Origin: Flammula alnicola
Lineage: Eukaryota; Basidiomycota; Agaricomycetes; Agaricales; Strophariaceae
Length of the DNA stretch: 62,198 nt
Direction of reading: 5' to 3'
NCBI GenBank assembly: GCA_015499995.1
Contig: JADNRV010000286.1
Span: 1 to 62,198, forward strand
Below, in pieces: positions 45,340-56,900 of the stretch; the first letter of the stretch is position 1, and the number at the start of each line of letters is the position of its first letter. A program made the translations under genes and the position numbers. The notes below the pieces were generated by a model. It ran no database searches, had not been told where the DNA came from, and saw only the letters and a list, made by a program, of their open reading frames with translations.

Positions 45340-47873
45340 ATGTCTGATCCGCCAACGACACCAACGAAAGGTTCCCAGAATCTGAATCAGCTGAAGGAAA
45401 CCCCTCTCTTCACGAGGACATCGGATAGTGGACAATACCGCAGTGGAGACCTGCTTATGGCTCGAAAAGCTGTCATGAGTGATTTGGGTAAATGGGTCCC
45501 CGAAATTCCGTTCGACACAATGGCCGAACAGATACTTCCCCAAATTCCTGATATCAGCGTTAAGGACACCAAGAAAGCCCTCAAAGCAGCTCGTTATCTC
45601 AGCAAAGCCGGCTGGGCGGCCTTTCCCCAGGCGCCTGCTGATGACCGGGACCCCGAACCAACCGCTTTTAAAGCTTTGGAATCTGTTCACAAACAGATAG
45701 CCCTCTGTGCTCAATTCGTCCAAACCGAGCCAAAGCCAAAGCCAGACCCTAAACCCACTCTGGGTTATGTCGTATCTGGGAATAAGGCTCTTACTCAGAC
45801 CGCTTCCAAGCGTTCGTCTAACACCAGTCGGCCAGATGGCTACGGCCATCTTCAGCGCGACCAAGCAATTTCTTTGCAAAAAATCACCTCAAGACCGACC
45901 AAAAAATTCCAGGATTGGTTTAATATTGCTTATGCAGACGAATATAAAAAAAAAGATGGCCCGCAAGAACGGGACGATGTGCGTTCTCTCGGTTGCGATA
46001 ATCTCTTTCTAATCTTATCCCAACTCACGATTGTTCATAGAATGTTGAAAAAGTACTCTGGAGTATGCAACACATTATGCGCGTCGATGCTCGCCGCCGC
46101 TTTACTTTCGGACTTACGATTGAGAATACAACAACACGTATTTGGTACGCTAGTCGTCAAAGTGTAATTGTTTCGGAGCCCTTTGATTTCATGGAGGTTA
46201 GCAGGTCGTTTTCCTTTATCACTCGCGCGCTCATCGTATCACATCTAGGATCAAGACAAATTCATACATCTAGTACTTTCGCTGACGTTTGCTTCCGTCG
46301 TTGAATTGGGCTGGGATCCAAGCATGGAATTGTGGTTCGACAAAAACTCAGACAAGTGGGGCTACTATATCAAAGTCTTTCATCACGACGCAACGGAGGC
46401 AACGCGTTATCGTACCGACAAAGTACTTTCCGACTTCGCAGCTGATGCACTGCGTGGACGTGGTACTCGAGTCTTTGAAGCCTACCCAATCGATAAAAAT
46501 GGCGCCAAGACCGGCCCTAACGTCGCTATCAAAGATGTTTGGATTGACAGCACTCGCACTGCGGAAGCAGACATTCTTGATGCCATTTTAAAGGACGCAA
46601 CCCCCGAAGAGAGGGAGCATTTTCTCACCGTCCTTGCGTGGGGGAACGTGCTCATTGAAGGACGTGAAGACCATACCGAAGATGTTATGATGCGGGGAAT
46701 GAAGGTGGACTACGAGAATCAACGTGTCTGCATCGGGTCAAAACACATTCCAATACGACAATATATCCTGGGCCAGAAGGCTGATACTCAACAACCATCC
46801 ACTGGCACCGGCAGTGGACAGGGACTACCCCCCAGCGCCAATAGACTGCCGCTCGACCACATCGAATTTCATCAGTTCCATGCTAAACGACATCAACGCA
46901 TCGTGTTCAAGGAGATCGGAACAACTGTTTACAATCTGACGTCCATGAGAAGTGTTTTCAGCGCGGCGCGCGACGTCTCCAAAGGTCAGTACATGTAAGC
47001 CCTCTCGTCATATGTTTCGACTGAGTTTTATGTAATCTCAGCACTCGAGATTATGTTCAGAAATGGCTCATATGTTCATCGAGACGTTAGCCCAGGAAAT
47101 ATCCTGATCGTTGACGGTAAAGCCAGGCTAGCTGACTTGGAATATGCGAAGGTTATGGAGAGTGATAGGAAGCATGACGTCCGGACCGTACGGTTTTCAC
47201 TTATTTTCTCTCTTGGCTACATACTGATGCATCGCAGGGGACCGTTAACTTCATGGCAGTGGAAGTGTCTCAGCAACGCTATTTATTTCGACCCACTTCC
47301 TCCTCGCGCAAGGTTGCGGGTCGCCCTCCCTTTGTACATAATCCTCTTCATGACCTGGAGTCGGTCTGGTGGGTCGTGGTATGGTGCTTGTTTTGGAATG
47401 CGCTCGACAAGGCATCCGGCAATAATGCCTTCCCTCAATCAGCAGTTCAGATCACCGAGCAGATGATGCAAGCTCAGCAGATTTTCCCTCAAGCTTACGG
47501 CTCGCACATCCGACTTTCCATCTTCCAAAACAATGAAGTTTTCACCGAGTATTGGACGGCTTTCATGGAGGTGCAAGAGCTCTTTGCTGAATATGCGGAA
47601 GAAGCGAGGGTGATTTTGGTGAATGCCTTCCGCGCCGTCGAGTTGACTTTGCCAAACTCCATCAACTACAAAGCCTTCTCAGATATCCATGAAAGGTTTG
47701 CTCAGCCTTTCGGACACGCGGTGGAGCAGTGCGACGACTACCCTCTTCGTTCGCTGTTAGATGTTTATGATACCTACAGACAAGAGAAGAAGCGAAAGAG
47801 AGGTGAGGAAGGCAAGGAGGAAGACAAGGAGGAAGACAAGGAGGAAGACGACAATCCTGCCGCACCGCTATAG
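45340..47873 (+). CDS. FunK1-type protein kinase (tandem copy 1)
   Basis: Exons 45340-45978, 46041-46196, 46249-46984, 47042-47187 and 47238-47873; 2,313 bp (770 residues), introns 50-62 bp. An in-frame ATG at 45256 could extend it by 28 residues. The N-terminal 200 residues are family-specific (LGKWVPEIPFDTMAEQ). The kinase core has GPNVAIKDVW with the ATP-binding Lys, VLAWGNVLIEG, the catalytic loop HRDVSPGNIL, and ADLEYAK where most kinases have DFG. The C-lobe has GTVNFMAVEV and the signature HDLESVWWVVVWCLFW. The tail is basic then acidic (KKRKRGEEGKEED, EEDKEEDD), ending NPAAPL. FunK1 kinases are a fungal expansion of largely unknown substrates. The changed DFG means activity is uncertain. 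It is the left half of a 3.2-kb tandem duplication. Confidence 0.92.
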
Positions 47874-48717
47874 GAACTCTTTTCGCTATCTTCTTTCTCT
47901 TGTCGCATCGCGCCTCTGTTATTTTTTTCTGTATGGTATGGTAATTGTATACTCCCTGGTTGATATGAACCTTTTCGCCCATAGATGAGTTTACAATGTG
48001 TGTTAGTACTGAAGTTGGCTCGAAAGTTACTAGAGAGTAATTACGTAACAAGTGCATTTTGCACGCGACCACCACCTACTCTCAACGCTCAACTTCTAGG
48101 TCCTTCGGACCCTCTCTACTTATACGGTCCACGGCATCAATCATGCATGCCTAGCATCTTGCAAATATTACTGGAATCTATCAGCTGTGGTTTTGCCTCA
48201 CCGTGCTCTGCTGACCTGTCGCTCATAGTCTCCACTCCATACTACCAAGTACGCAAGAATGACCAAAAAGTCTGGCAACATACCCGCCGAATGTGGTGTT
48301 CTGCTTGCAACCCCCTTTCTCCTACCGATGCGGGAGGAGTCTGTCTCGCGATTTCCTCGCCTTCAATAAGGTCGTGACTCGTGCCATGGGCATTCAGTGA
48401 AATGGGATACGACGCGACGTGCAGGCCTCGGAAAACAGTTCGGATTCTTAATGGATGCTTAATGTATCTATAGAACTATGGTAGAGAAGTATAATAATGG
48501 GATAAGATCTTAAAACTTGAAAGAAATGAATGAGTGGTAAATATGTACTTAGTCCAAGTTAATCAGTTAACTTGGAGTAATTTCACGTGACTTTGTGAAC
48601 TACGTAAGCAAGGACAGTGACTGGCACTGCACTTACTTGACTTCAAACTGTGTCGACTTTCCATTGATACGCAACACTTATTACGACACTGGAAATCTTT
48701 TCGCTAGAACGACTGCC
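47874..48717. other. Intergenic spacer between the kinase copies
   Basis: The first about 480 bp are the duplicated 3' flank, with frames (such as 47985-48377) that recur after copy 2 and look non-coding. The rest is the upstream flank of copy 2, unrelated to the upstream flank of copy 1; a frame open from 48595 would add about 41 codons to copy 2 but lacks an ATG. Confidence 0.5.
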
Positions 48718-51034
48718 ATGAGTGGCTTGGGCAAATGGGTTCCCGAACTCTCTTTCGAAACCATGGCTAAACATATACTTCCCGAAATCCCTGAAGTCAA
48801 TGTTGATGACACCAGGAAAACACTCGTAACAGCAGGTCATCTCACTAAAGCTGGCTGGACAGTCTTTCCCAAGATGCCTGCTGAAGGCCCGGCTCCCGAA
48901 GCAGTCGTTTTCAAAGCTTTGGAATCTGTTCACAACCAGATACGCGACTGTGCTCAATTCGTCGAGTCCAGGCGAAAGCCTCGACCAACTCTGAGTTATG
49001 TCGCTTCCGGGAATATCACTCTCAATAATACCGCTTTTGAACGTTCGCCTGATACGAGTCGACCAGATGGCTACGGCTATCTTCAAGGCGACCAAGCCAT
49101 TTCTTTGCAGATGATTGCCTCAAAAACGTGTACAAAATGGGACTCGGAGGGTTGGTTTGATATTGCTTATGCAGGCGAATATAAAAAATATGATGACGTG
49201 AACGAGCGGAATGATGTACGTATTCTTGGCTCTGATCATCTATTCTCATCTCGACCTACCATCGTACGTAGAATGTTGAAAAGGTACTTTGGAGTATGCA
49301 ACAAATCATGCGCATTGATGCTCGCCGCCGTTTTACTTTCGGACTCACCACCGAGAATACGACAACACGCGTTTGGTTCTGTAGTCGTCAAACTGTAATT
49401 GTTTCGCAACCCTTTGATTTCATGAAGGTTAGCAGGTCATTTCCCTCCATCACTCTCTTACTCATGTCTTTCGCTAGGATCATGATGTATTCATATACCT
49501 AGTGGTGTCATTAACGTTTGGATCCGTTGTTGCGTTGGGCTGGGATCCAACGATGTCACTGTGGTTTGACAAAGAATCAGGCCACAATTGTGGCTATGAT
49601 ATCACGGTATTTAATCACGACATAAATGACCCAACTATTTATCGTACCGTCCAAATTCTTTCCGACGTCGCAGCAGAAATACTTTGTGGACCTGGCACTC
49701 GAGTCTTTGAAGCCTACCAAATCGATGAACATGGCACCAAGATCGGCCCTAACGTCGCCATCAAAGATGCCTGGACTGACTGTACTCGAACTCCGGAAGC
49801 AGACATTCTTAAGGCCATTACGAAGGATGCAATCCCCGAGGAGAAGTCGTATTTTCTCACCGTCCTTGCATGGGGAAATGTGCTCATCGACGGATGTGAA
49901 GACCATACCGAAGACGTCATGATGCGAGGGATGAGGATCGACTACAAGAATCGACGTGCTTCCATCGGGTCACAATGCATTCCAATACGAAAATATATCC
50001 TGAGCCAGAAGCACGATATTTCAGAGGTCGAATTCAACAGCAGTTTCCCCGGCGCGTACGAGTTTTGTCAGTTCCACGCAAGACATCATCAACGCATCGT
50101 GTTCAAGGAAATCGGAACAACTGTTTACAGTCTAAAGTCCATGAAAAGTGTTTTCGGCGCTGCGCGGGACGTCTCCAAAGGTCCGTAAATTTAAGTCCTC
50201 AACGTATACTTCGACTGACTTTTATGTAATTTTAGCGCTCAAGATTATGTTCAAATATGGCTCATATGTTCATCGCGACGTTAGCCCGGGAAATATCTTG
50301 ATGGTTGACGGTAAAGCCAGGCTAGCTGACTTGGAATACGCGAAGGTTATGGATACTGATAGCAAGCATGACGTCCCGACTGTACAGTTTTAACTTACTT
50401 TTTCTCTTGGTTACATACTGATGCATCGCAGGGGACCATTAACTTCATCGCGATCGAAGTGTCTGAGCAAGGCTATTTATTCCAAACTACTGCCTGGTCG
50501 CGCGAGGATTCAGTTCAGCCTCCCCTCGTACATAATCCTCTTCATGACCTGGAGTCGGTCTGGTGGGTCGTGGTATGGTGCTTATTTTGGAATGCGGTCG
50601 ACAAGACATCTGGCGATCCTGCCTTCCCTCAATCAGAAGATCAGATCACCGAGCAGATGGTGCTAGCGGAGCGGATTTTCCCTCAACACCGCTCGCAGCG
50701 ACTTTCCATCTTCCATAACAACAGAGTTTTTGTCAAGTATTGGTCGGCTTTCATGGAGGTGCAGCAGGTCTTTGCTGGTTATGCGGACGCCGCAAGGGCG
50801 ATTTTGACAGACGCCTACCGCGCTGCCGAGCTGACTTTGCCAAAGTGCATCGACTACAAAGCATTCACAGATATCCATGAAAGGTTTGCTCGGCCTTTCG
50901 AACTCGCGATGGAGAAATGCGAGGATTGCCGTCTTCGTTCACTATTAGAGGTTCATGATATCTGCAGACGCGACAACAAGCGAAAGAGAGGTGAGGAAGA
51001 CGAGGAGGAAGACGACAACCCTGCACCACTATAG
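48718..51034 (+). CDS. FunK1-type protein kinase (tandem copy 2)
   Basis: Exons 48718-49215, 49272-49427, 49478-50180, 50236-50381 and 50432-51034; 2,106 bp (701 residues), same intron positions and phases as copy 1. The first in-frame ATG (MSGLGKWVPEL) corresponds to an internal Met of copy 1, so about 45 N-terminal residues are lost or replaced. Core motifs are kept: NVAIKDAW, VLAWGNVLIDG, HRDVSPGNILMVDG, ADLEYAKVMD, GTINFIAIEV, HDLESVWWVVVWCLFW. The Pro/Gly linker before the catalytic lobe is shorter than in copy 1, and the tail ends EEEDDNPAPL with a single acidic block. All exons are open, so both copies may be active. Confidence 0.9.
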
Positions 51035-51540
51035 GAACTCTTTTCGCTGTCTTCTTTCTCTTGTCGCATCGCGCCTCTGTTATCTTTTTGTATGGTATGG
51101 TGATTATATACTCCCTGGTTGATATAAACCTTTCGCCCATAGATGCGTTTACAATGTGGTTAGTACATACTTAAGTTGGCTCGAAAGTTACTAGAGAGTA
51201 ATTACGTAACAAGTGCATTTTGCACGCGACCACCTACAGCACTCAACACTCAACGTCAACTTCTAAGTAGGTCCGGATCTCTCTTTACTTATACGGTCCA
51301 CGGCATCAGTCGTGCATGCCTAGCATCTTGCAAATATTACTGGAATCTATCACTGTCAGCTGTGGTTTTGCCTCACCTTGCTCTGCTGACCTGTCGCCCA
51401 TAGTCTCCACTCCATACTACCAAGTACGCAAGAATGACCAAGAAGTCTGGCAACATACCCTCCGAATGTGGTGTTCTGCTTGCAACCCCCTTTCTCCTAG
51501 CGAAGCGGAAGGAGTCTGTCTCGTCAACTCGTATCTGCAT

Positions 51541-52260
51541 AATCCAACATCTTCAGGCTATTTCGGTGCCACGTTGATCAAACGTTGACGTGCAGGCTGC
51601 CACCGTCGCGCTCCCTTTGCGCATCTAGATCGCTTTCGAGACATATAGATGATGCCAGCGGAAATTTATCCCACCTACACGCAGCATATTTGTGAGTGCC
51701 GAAAAAGCTCCTTGGATCGTCCATAATAGAGATGCGCGAATCAAGTCTATTATGTTCAAGTTGACTTTTCGAGCTGCTTTGAAGTATGTGTTCAGCTCCA
51801 TAACATTTTATTGTACAAAGCTTGGTATTAAATTTACCTTTCAGTGTCTTTTGATAATTTTAGAAGCAGCATGGAAATCCGTTGGACAGAAATTAGAAGT
51901 CTTTATCGTATCACACCACCTGTGCTGGAGCAAAGAAGGTGCCCGGACCATTTTTCGACCTCACCAAGGATGCATATACATACCCCGTGGTTCAGGGGTA
52001 AACGTAAGTGCTGCGTGTATAGTCACTCATATAATTGTGTGCTTTTTTGGTGCGTTGACTATATATCGTGCATTTTTCCCAGTCTAATTATAATGCACGC
52101 GTAGGACCTCCACAGAAGCATTACAGCGGACTTCATTGGGACTCTAAGCTGGCGTTTGCTTCTCTGTGTGAGACCATTCGGATATTTATCGGGTAGGCTA
52201 AGGTATAAATTCCATCCTCGACAAAATTCTACTCCGCGAAGTGAAACATCTGGCACTGCA
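51541..52260. other. Intergenic; promoter of the CE16 esterase gene
   Basis: No supported gene. TATAAA at 52204-52209, 57 bp before the ATG at 52261, is a plausible core promoter. Confidence 0.5.
52204..52209 (+). promoter_or_regulatory. TATA box of the CE16 esterase gene
   Basis: TATAAA placed 57 bp upstream of the ATG, a normal distance for a short 5' leader. Confidence 0.5.
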
Positions 52261-53734
52261 ATGATTGCTTTACGCTCTCTTCGTTCTTTTTTCCTCGCTT
52301 CTCTCGCGATCTCTTCATGCGCGGCGAAGCTTTCTTGGGCTGACACAAAGTTCTTGATCACCCTCGGTGACTCGTACACGACAGATGGTATGTGGACCAC
52401 TCCTTGCCTTAAAGATATCAATCTCAGTCAAAGTATCAAGGTTTCAACATTTCGGCAGGAGTTGATTCACCTGTGCCTGGATTTGTGAGTGGAGAAATGC
52501 TTGTCTTGAAGAGGGATCTTATTCTAAAATGTCCCAGACTTCGAGCAATGGCCCGAACTGGGTACAGCAACTCGGTAAATTATCATCTTTCTTTAACGTC
52601 CTTGAGAACTCATTTCCTTTGTAGGAAGCACTTACAACGTCGGAAATACGAAGGTTATATTATCGTCATTTTCCATGAGAGCTCAATCCAATAATGAGCG
52701 AGTTCAGGTGTTCAATCTTGCATCAGGAGGAGCGACAATAGATGCAAAGTTGGTCACACCTTTCGAGCCGACTGTCTTGTAAGCCCTTTCGTATTAATAA
52801 GATTTTGTCGCCGGCATCTTATTTTCCGCACGTCCTAGGTCCATCGTTGACCAAGTAGCGCAATTCAAAACCTTCCTCGCTCCAAAGCCGTCAGGTGCAC
52901 AATGGTCGAGCAATAACACTCTTTTCGCAATTTGGATTGGCATTAATGATGTTGTAAGTCTCCTTTTACTTGATATCTTGAAGATGCATATTTCTTATAG
53001 ACTTCATAGGGAAACTCTTTCGGATGGGTAAAGAATGATGCATACAACTTACACTCGTTATTGAGGCTTTTTATTGCAGACCAACATCACACAATCGCAA
53101 TTCAACACCGTCTTGATGAACCGTCTCGAGTCTCAGGTTGGTAAAATATTACATTCAAAGATGACCTGCCTATTGAAAGCCTTGCACAGCTCGAGATCCT
53201 CTATGAGAACGGAGCCCGCTCGTTCTTATTCCTCACTGTTCCACCAACAAACCGTGCACCGCTTCTCATCGAGCAAGGATCAGCTGCGGTCGCAAAAATT
53301 ACGTCCGACCTTGCCAACTACAACAGTCAGCTGCGTACGACGGCTCTGAGTTTCCAAGCCAAACACAGGGACATCGAGACTGTCACTGTGTTCGATACTC
53401 AGCCTGTATTTAACACCCTCCTGGATAACGCAAAAACATTCGGCTTCGTCAATACTACAGGATTCTGCGAAGCGTACGAGAATGGAACTCCCTCGATGAC
53501 TACCCAAATCGCCCCTTGTGCACCCGTCAATAATTACTTGTAAGTTGCACTCTTAATGACACTAACACGGTCCAGTAACCACTCCCGATCCAGCTGGTTG
53601 AATACGCTACACCCGTTATTCACAGTTCACAAGTTCGTCTTTCAGCATTCTCCTGTTTGACCGCCAACTAATTTAATTTCGTGCTTAACAGCGCTCTCGC
53701 CCTTTCAATCTCATCGACACTCAGCGCTCTGTAA
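52261..53734 (+). CDS. Secreted GDSL-type carbohydrate esterase (CE16 acetylesterase)
   Basis: Ten exons: 52261-52387, 52441-52484, 52538-52574, 52625-52778, 52839-52953, 53010-53027, 53080-53136, 53190-53539, 53594-53632, 53692-53734; 984 bp (327 residues), every junction in phase, including an 18-bp microexon (GNSFGW). The signal peptide is MIALRSLRSFFLASLAISSCA. Block I is FLITLGDSYTTDGFN (nucleophile Ser), block II LASGGATIDAKL (Gly), block III WIGINDVGNSFGW (Asn), and the final block LNTLHPLFTVHN supplies the His. This matches CE16 enzymes, which remove acetyl groups from xylo- and other oligosaccharides during plant cell wall breakdown. The position usually Asp before the His is Asn-Thr-Leu here, so the catalytic Asp needs checking. 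Confidence 0.88.
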
Positions 53735-54057
53735 GGAGGAGGGTACAAAATTCTGACCGCAAGGTCGTCTATTCTTGTGACACGTTGGAAGTAACCCTTG
53801 TATTATCTTCAAAACATTGCACAGGCAACCAAATGGTTGGCTTTGGCTGATTTAATTAAGTGTTATTTGCCGTGTACTACATACTAGTACTATTACCAGT
53901 AAGAAATCTATTCAGTATTCTTACTAAGAATAGATTTCATACCGATATTTGGTCAGAATCCCCAAGTCCAAACAACATTTTCCAAACCACGGTCGTGCTG
54001 ATGAAGCGCTAACTTGAAGTGCACAACTATTTCTTGAACACCTTGCCACAGTGTTCC
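53735..54057. other. Intergenic, no gene seen
   Basis: 3' flank of the esterase and promoter of the poly(A) polymerase gene. An imperfect inverted repeat around AAGAAATCTATTCAGTATTC / GAATAGATTTC (53902-53939) is the only structure noticed. Confidence 0.5.
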
Positions 54058-56474
54058 ATGACTCCAAGCTCTCCTCGGGCACGTCTATCGGACAAACAGC
54101 CAAAATCGAGCGATCCGGACAGTCGCTCGAACCGCAAAAGCCGACGGGAGCGACGGGCTGCTGCGAAGCGCTCAGGCGATGGGACGCCTGTTGCTAGTGG
54201 GTCTTCGACGCCCAGGGGTAAACAAGCGGAGGATGGGGATATAAAAGCATCCAGTGTGAATGGAAATGCGAACGGAGCAACGAGCAGCAAAATTGGGACC
54301 ACGACGTTCGCGGAGGGCGATGACTTTATACCCTTCACTTTTTCGGACCCGTCTGACGATGAAGCTGGGCCGAGCAGGAAAAAATCGGATCGCAAGGGAA
54401 AGGGCAAGGATACGGAGGAGGATGAGGGTTTAGATGAGCCGGTTGTCGCTGATATCGACAAGGGCAAGACGAGAGAAACTGGCAATGCTGGGGCACCAGT
54501 ATCTGAGCGGGCGAAGGAGAAATCGAAGGTGCAGGATGGGCCATCGCGTACCTCAGAGCGAGAGTGGGATCGGGGGAAGGAGAGGGTGGACGATGAGAGA
54601 TATGAGGGGAGGAGCAGTCGCGGTGGGAATCATAAACGAAAATATGATGATTACGACGACGGATACACGAACAAAAAACAGAGGATGGATGCAGCGTCGA
54701 GGAAGAGTCCCTGGGTTAATGGGTTGGACTTGGAGCGATGTAGGAATGTCGCCGAACTGTGCGTATCTTCTTCAAGTGAAATATATTTCCTGCTCAGCTT
54801 ACTTATGTTCGTGGTATTTAGGATGCATAAAGAAGTTGAATCTTTTGTTGACTGGATATCGCCTAGTTCCGTCGAGGATGAAATTCGCGGTCTCATCGTT
54901 ACCCACATCACCAAAGTCGTCACTGGCGCCTTTTCAGACGCAGTGGTGCATCCCTTCGGAAGCTTTCAAACTAAGCTATACTTGCCCTTAGGGTATGTTC
55001 CTCTTAGTCTCGAGTCATTGCCCATTATTTCACGCACTAATAGGTGCGTAGTGACATCGACCTCGTCGTCCTCTCAGACGCCATGGCATACAGCGACAAA
55101 TCTACCGTCTTACACGTCCTTGCCAACACGCTCAAGCGCAGTGGGATAACGTCCAATGTCACGATTATCGCCAAAGCCAAGGTCCCAATCGTCAAATTCG
55201 TCACGACTCATGGCCGATTCAAAGTCGACATCAGCATAAACCAAGGAAACGGGCTGGTCTCAGGCCAGATCATCACCGGCTTCTTGAAGGACATGATACC
55301 ATGTGCCCAGGGCACGGAGAGCAAGGCACTACGGAGTCTGGTAATGGTGACGAAAGCGTTCCTCAGTCAGCGCAGCATGAACGAGGTATATACCGGCGGT
55401 CTTGGGAGCTACGCCATCGTTTGTCTTGCAGTCAGTTTCTTGCAGATGCACCCGAAGATTAGGAAAGGAGAGATCGACCCGGAGAAGAATCTTGGAGTCC
55501 TCGTCATGGAATTTTTTGAGCTGTATGGACATCACTTCAATTACGACGAGGTTGGCATCTCTTTGCGGGACGGCGGGACGTATTTCAACAAGAGACAGAG
55601 AGGATGGCATGCCGAGTACAAGAGGAATATGCTGTCTATCGAAGACCCTGCTGATCCGTGTAAGTCTCTGCTTCTTCTAGTGTCCTGTTTCTACGATTTA
55701 TTGAAGATTTACTCTAAAGCGAATGATATATCGAGCGGCTCGTACAACTTCCACAAAGTCCGAACTGCCTTCGCTGGTTGCCACGGGATTCTAACTTCCA
55801 CGGCCTATCTTCGTGCGGGTATACTCAACTCTCGGCACCATGGGCAGTCGGTGCATCTACGGAGACGCTATGAACCTGAAGACCTAAGCATCCTATCAAC
55901 TGTCATGGGCATCACACAGGAAACCATTAACCATCGAAGACTAGTACAAGAACTCTACGATCGACAAATACTTCATAGGATCGTGGGGATGAAGCCTTTG
56001 CCGACTGTGGTAAAGTCGAGCGATGAAACTGAATCAAGGAGGCGAGACGCAAAAAGTTCATCATCGTCCTCATCAAAATCAAAGGCGTCTCGTGCCGTGG
56101 AGTCTGCCTGGGACAACGGAGACCGAGGTCGTGATTCCGATTATGAAGATGGCTATCGTGATCGACGGCATCGCCGAGCGGCAGACGACGACGAAGGCGG
56201 TCGCTATGACATTGGGCGCCAACCCCCCAAGAAGCGACGGAAAACGGGACGAGCAGAAGATGCACATGCTGTGTATTTTGTTGACGACGATGACGATGAC
56301 ACAGAAGGTAGATATGATAAAGAGGAGGAAGGAGAGTACCTGAGTGATGAGAGTCTTGATCAAGTTGATGAGCGCCGCCCGTCGCGGCCTGGGAACCCCA
56401 AAAATGACAGTCGACGGTCATATTGGCTGTCGAAAGGAATTGGGATTGGCAACATGGAAGATGAGAGCAGTTAG
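54058..56474 (+). CDS. Non-canonical poly(A) polymerase, Trf4/5-Cid14 type (TRAMP complex)
   Basis: Exons 54058-54758, 54822-54992, 55052-55659 and 55720-56474; 2,235 bp (744 residues). The first about 220 residues are disordered and Lys/Arg/Ser-rich. The nucleotidyltransferase core has HPFGSFQTKLYLPLGDIDLVVLSD, giving the GS and two catalytic Asp, and the third Asp in FKVDISINQGNGLVSG. The PAP-associated domain includes GGLGSYAIVCLAVSFLQMHP and NLGVLVMEFFELYGHHFNYD. The C-terminus is basic and acidic low-complexity. Trf4-type enzymes add short A tails to aberrant nuclear RNAs and hand them to the exosome. A ten-residue insert (IPCAQGTESK) before ALRSLV is unusual. The ATG at 54058 is the first in frame. 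Confidence 0.94.
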
Positions 56475-56900
56475 AAGGATTTGCGATCTATATTAATGCA
56501 TGGAATATGGTTGTTCTTGAGAAGAATTGTGCGTTAAATGAAGCAATTGGACATCGGAGGATCAGAAGAATTGTGTTTGGCTTGGTTGTCTAAACAACAT
56601 CAGCATCAGGCCGACATCAAAGTAACAAAGGTATACCCCCAGAACAACGCCGTTTGATTCTTTTTGATTCCAACCCTCACCGTCGTTCAGAACAGCCACC
56701 AGACCCTTCTTTTTCACAACCCTCATTATCGTGCAGACTTACGTTGCGCAACTGGTGTCTTCTGCAGTCGCTGGTCCGCCTGTAAGTCGTCGACACCTGT
56801 CAACCACCCACAATACCCGTCGCCTCATATTCTCTTTAATGAGATGTGAGTAATTTTTCGTCTTGTCCTCGGAAATAACAGCCTTATTCTGGGTATTAAG
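56475..56900. other. Intergenic and unresolved 5' end of the next gene
   Basis: Probably 5' UTR and a short first exon of the following gene. An ATG at 56839 followed by GTGAGT suggests a first exon MR-, but no acceptor gives an in-phase intron of usual length, so the start is left open. Confidence 0.4.

Larger units (their letters stand above)
45475..51540 (+). repeat. 3.2-kb tandem duplication (two FunK1 units with flanks)
   Basis: Matching runs from about 45475 and 48718 to about 48350 and 51520. It includes all five exons, all four introns, and about 480 bp of 3' flank (for example GGCTCGAAAGTTACTAGAGA in both, then the GCATGCCTAGCATCTTGCAA block). The 3' flank is more alike by eye than the coding exons, where many amino acids differ. 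The match does not extend into copy 1's first 45 codons. Confidence 0.9.

Noticed and set aside
47985..51588. Frames of 90-130 codons in the 3' flanks of both FunK1 copies
   Set aside because: They recur only because the flank is duplicated; no domain and the frames differ between copies.
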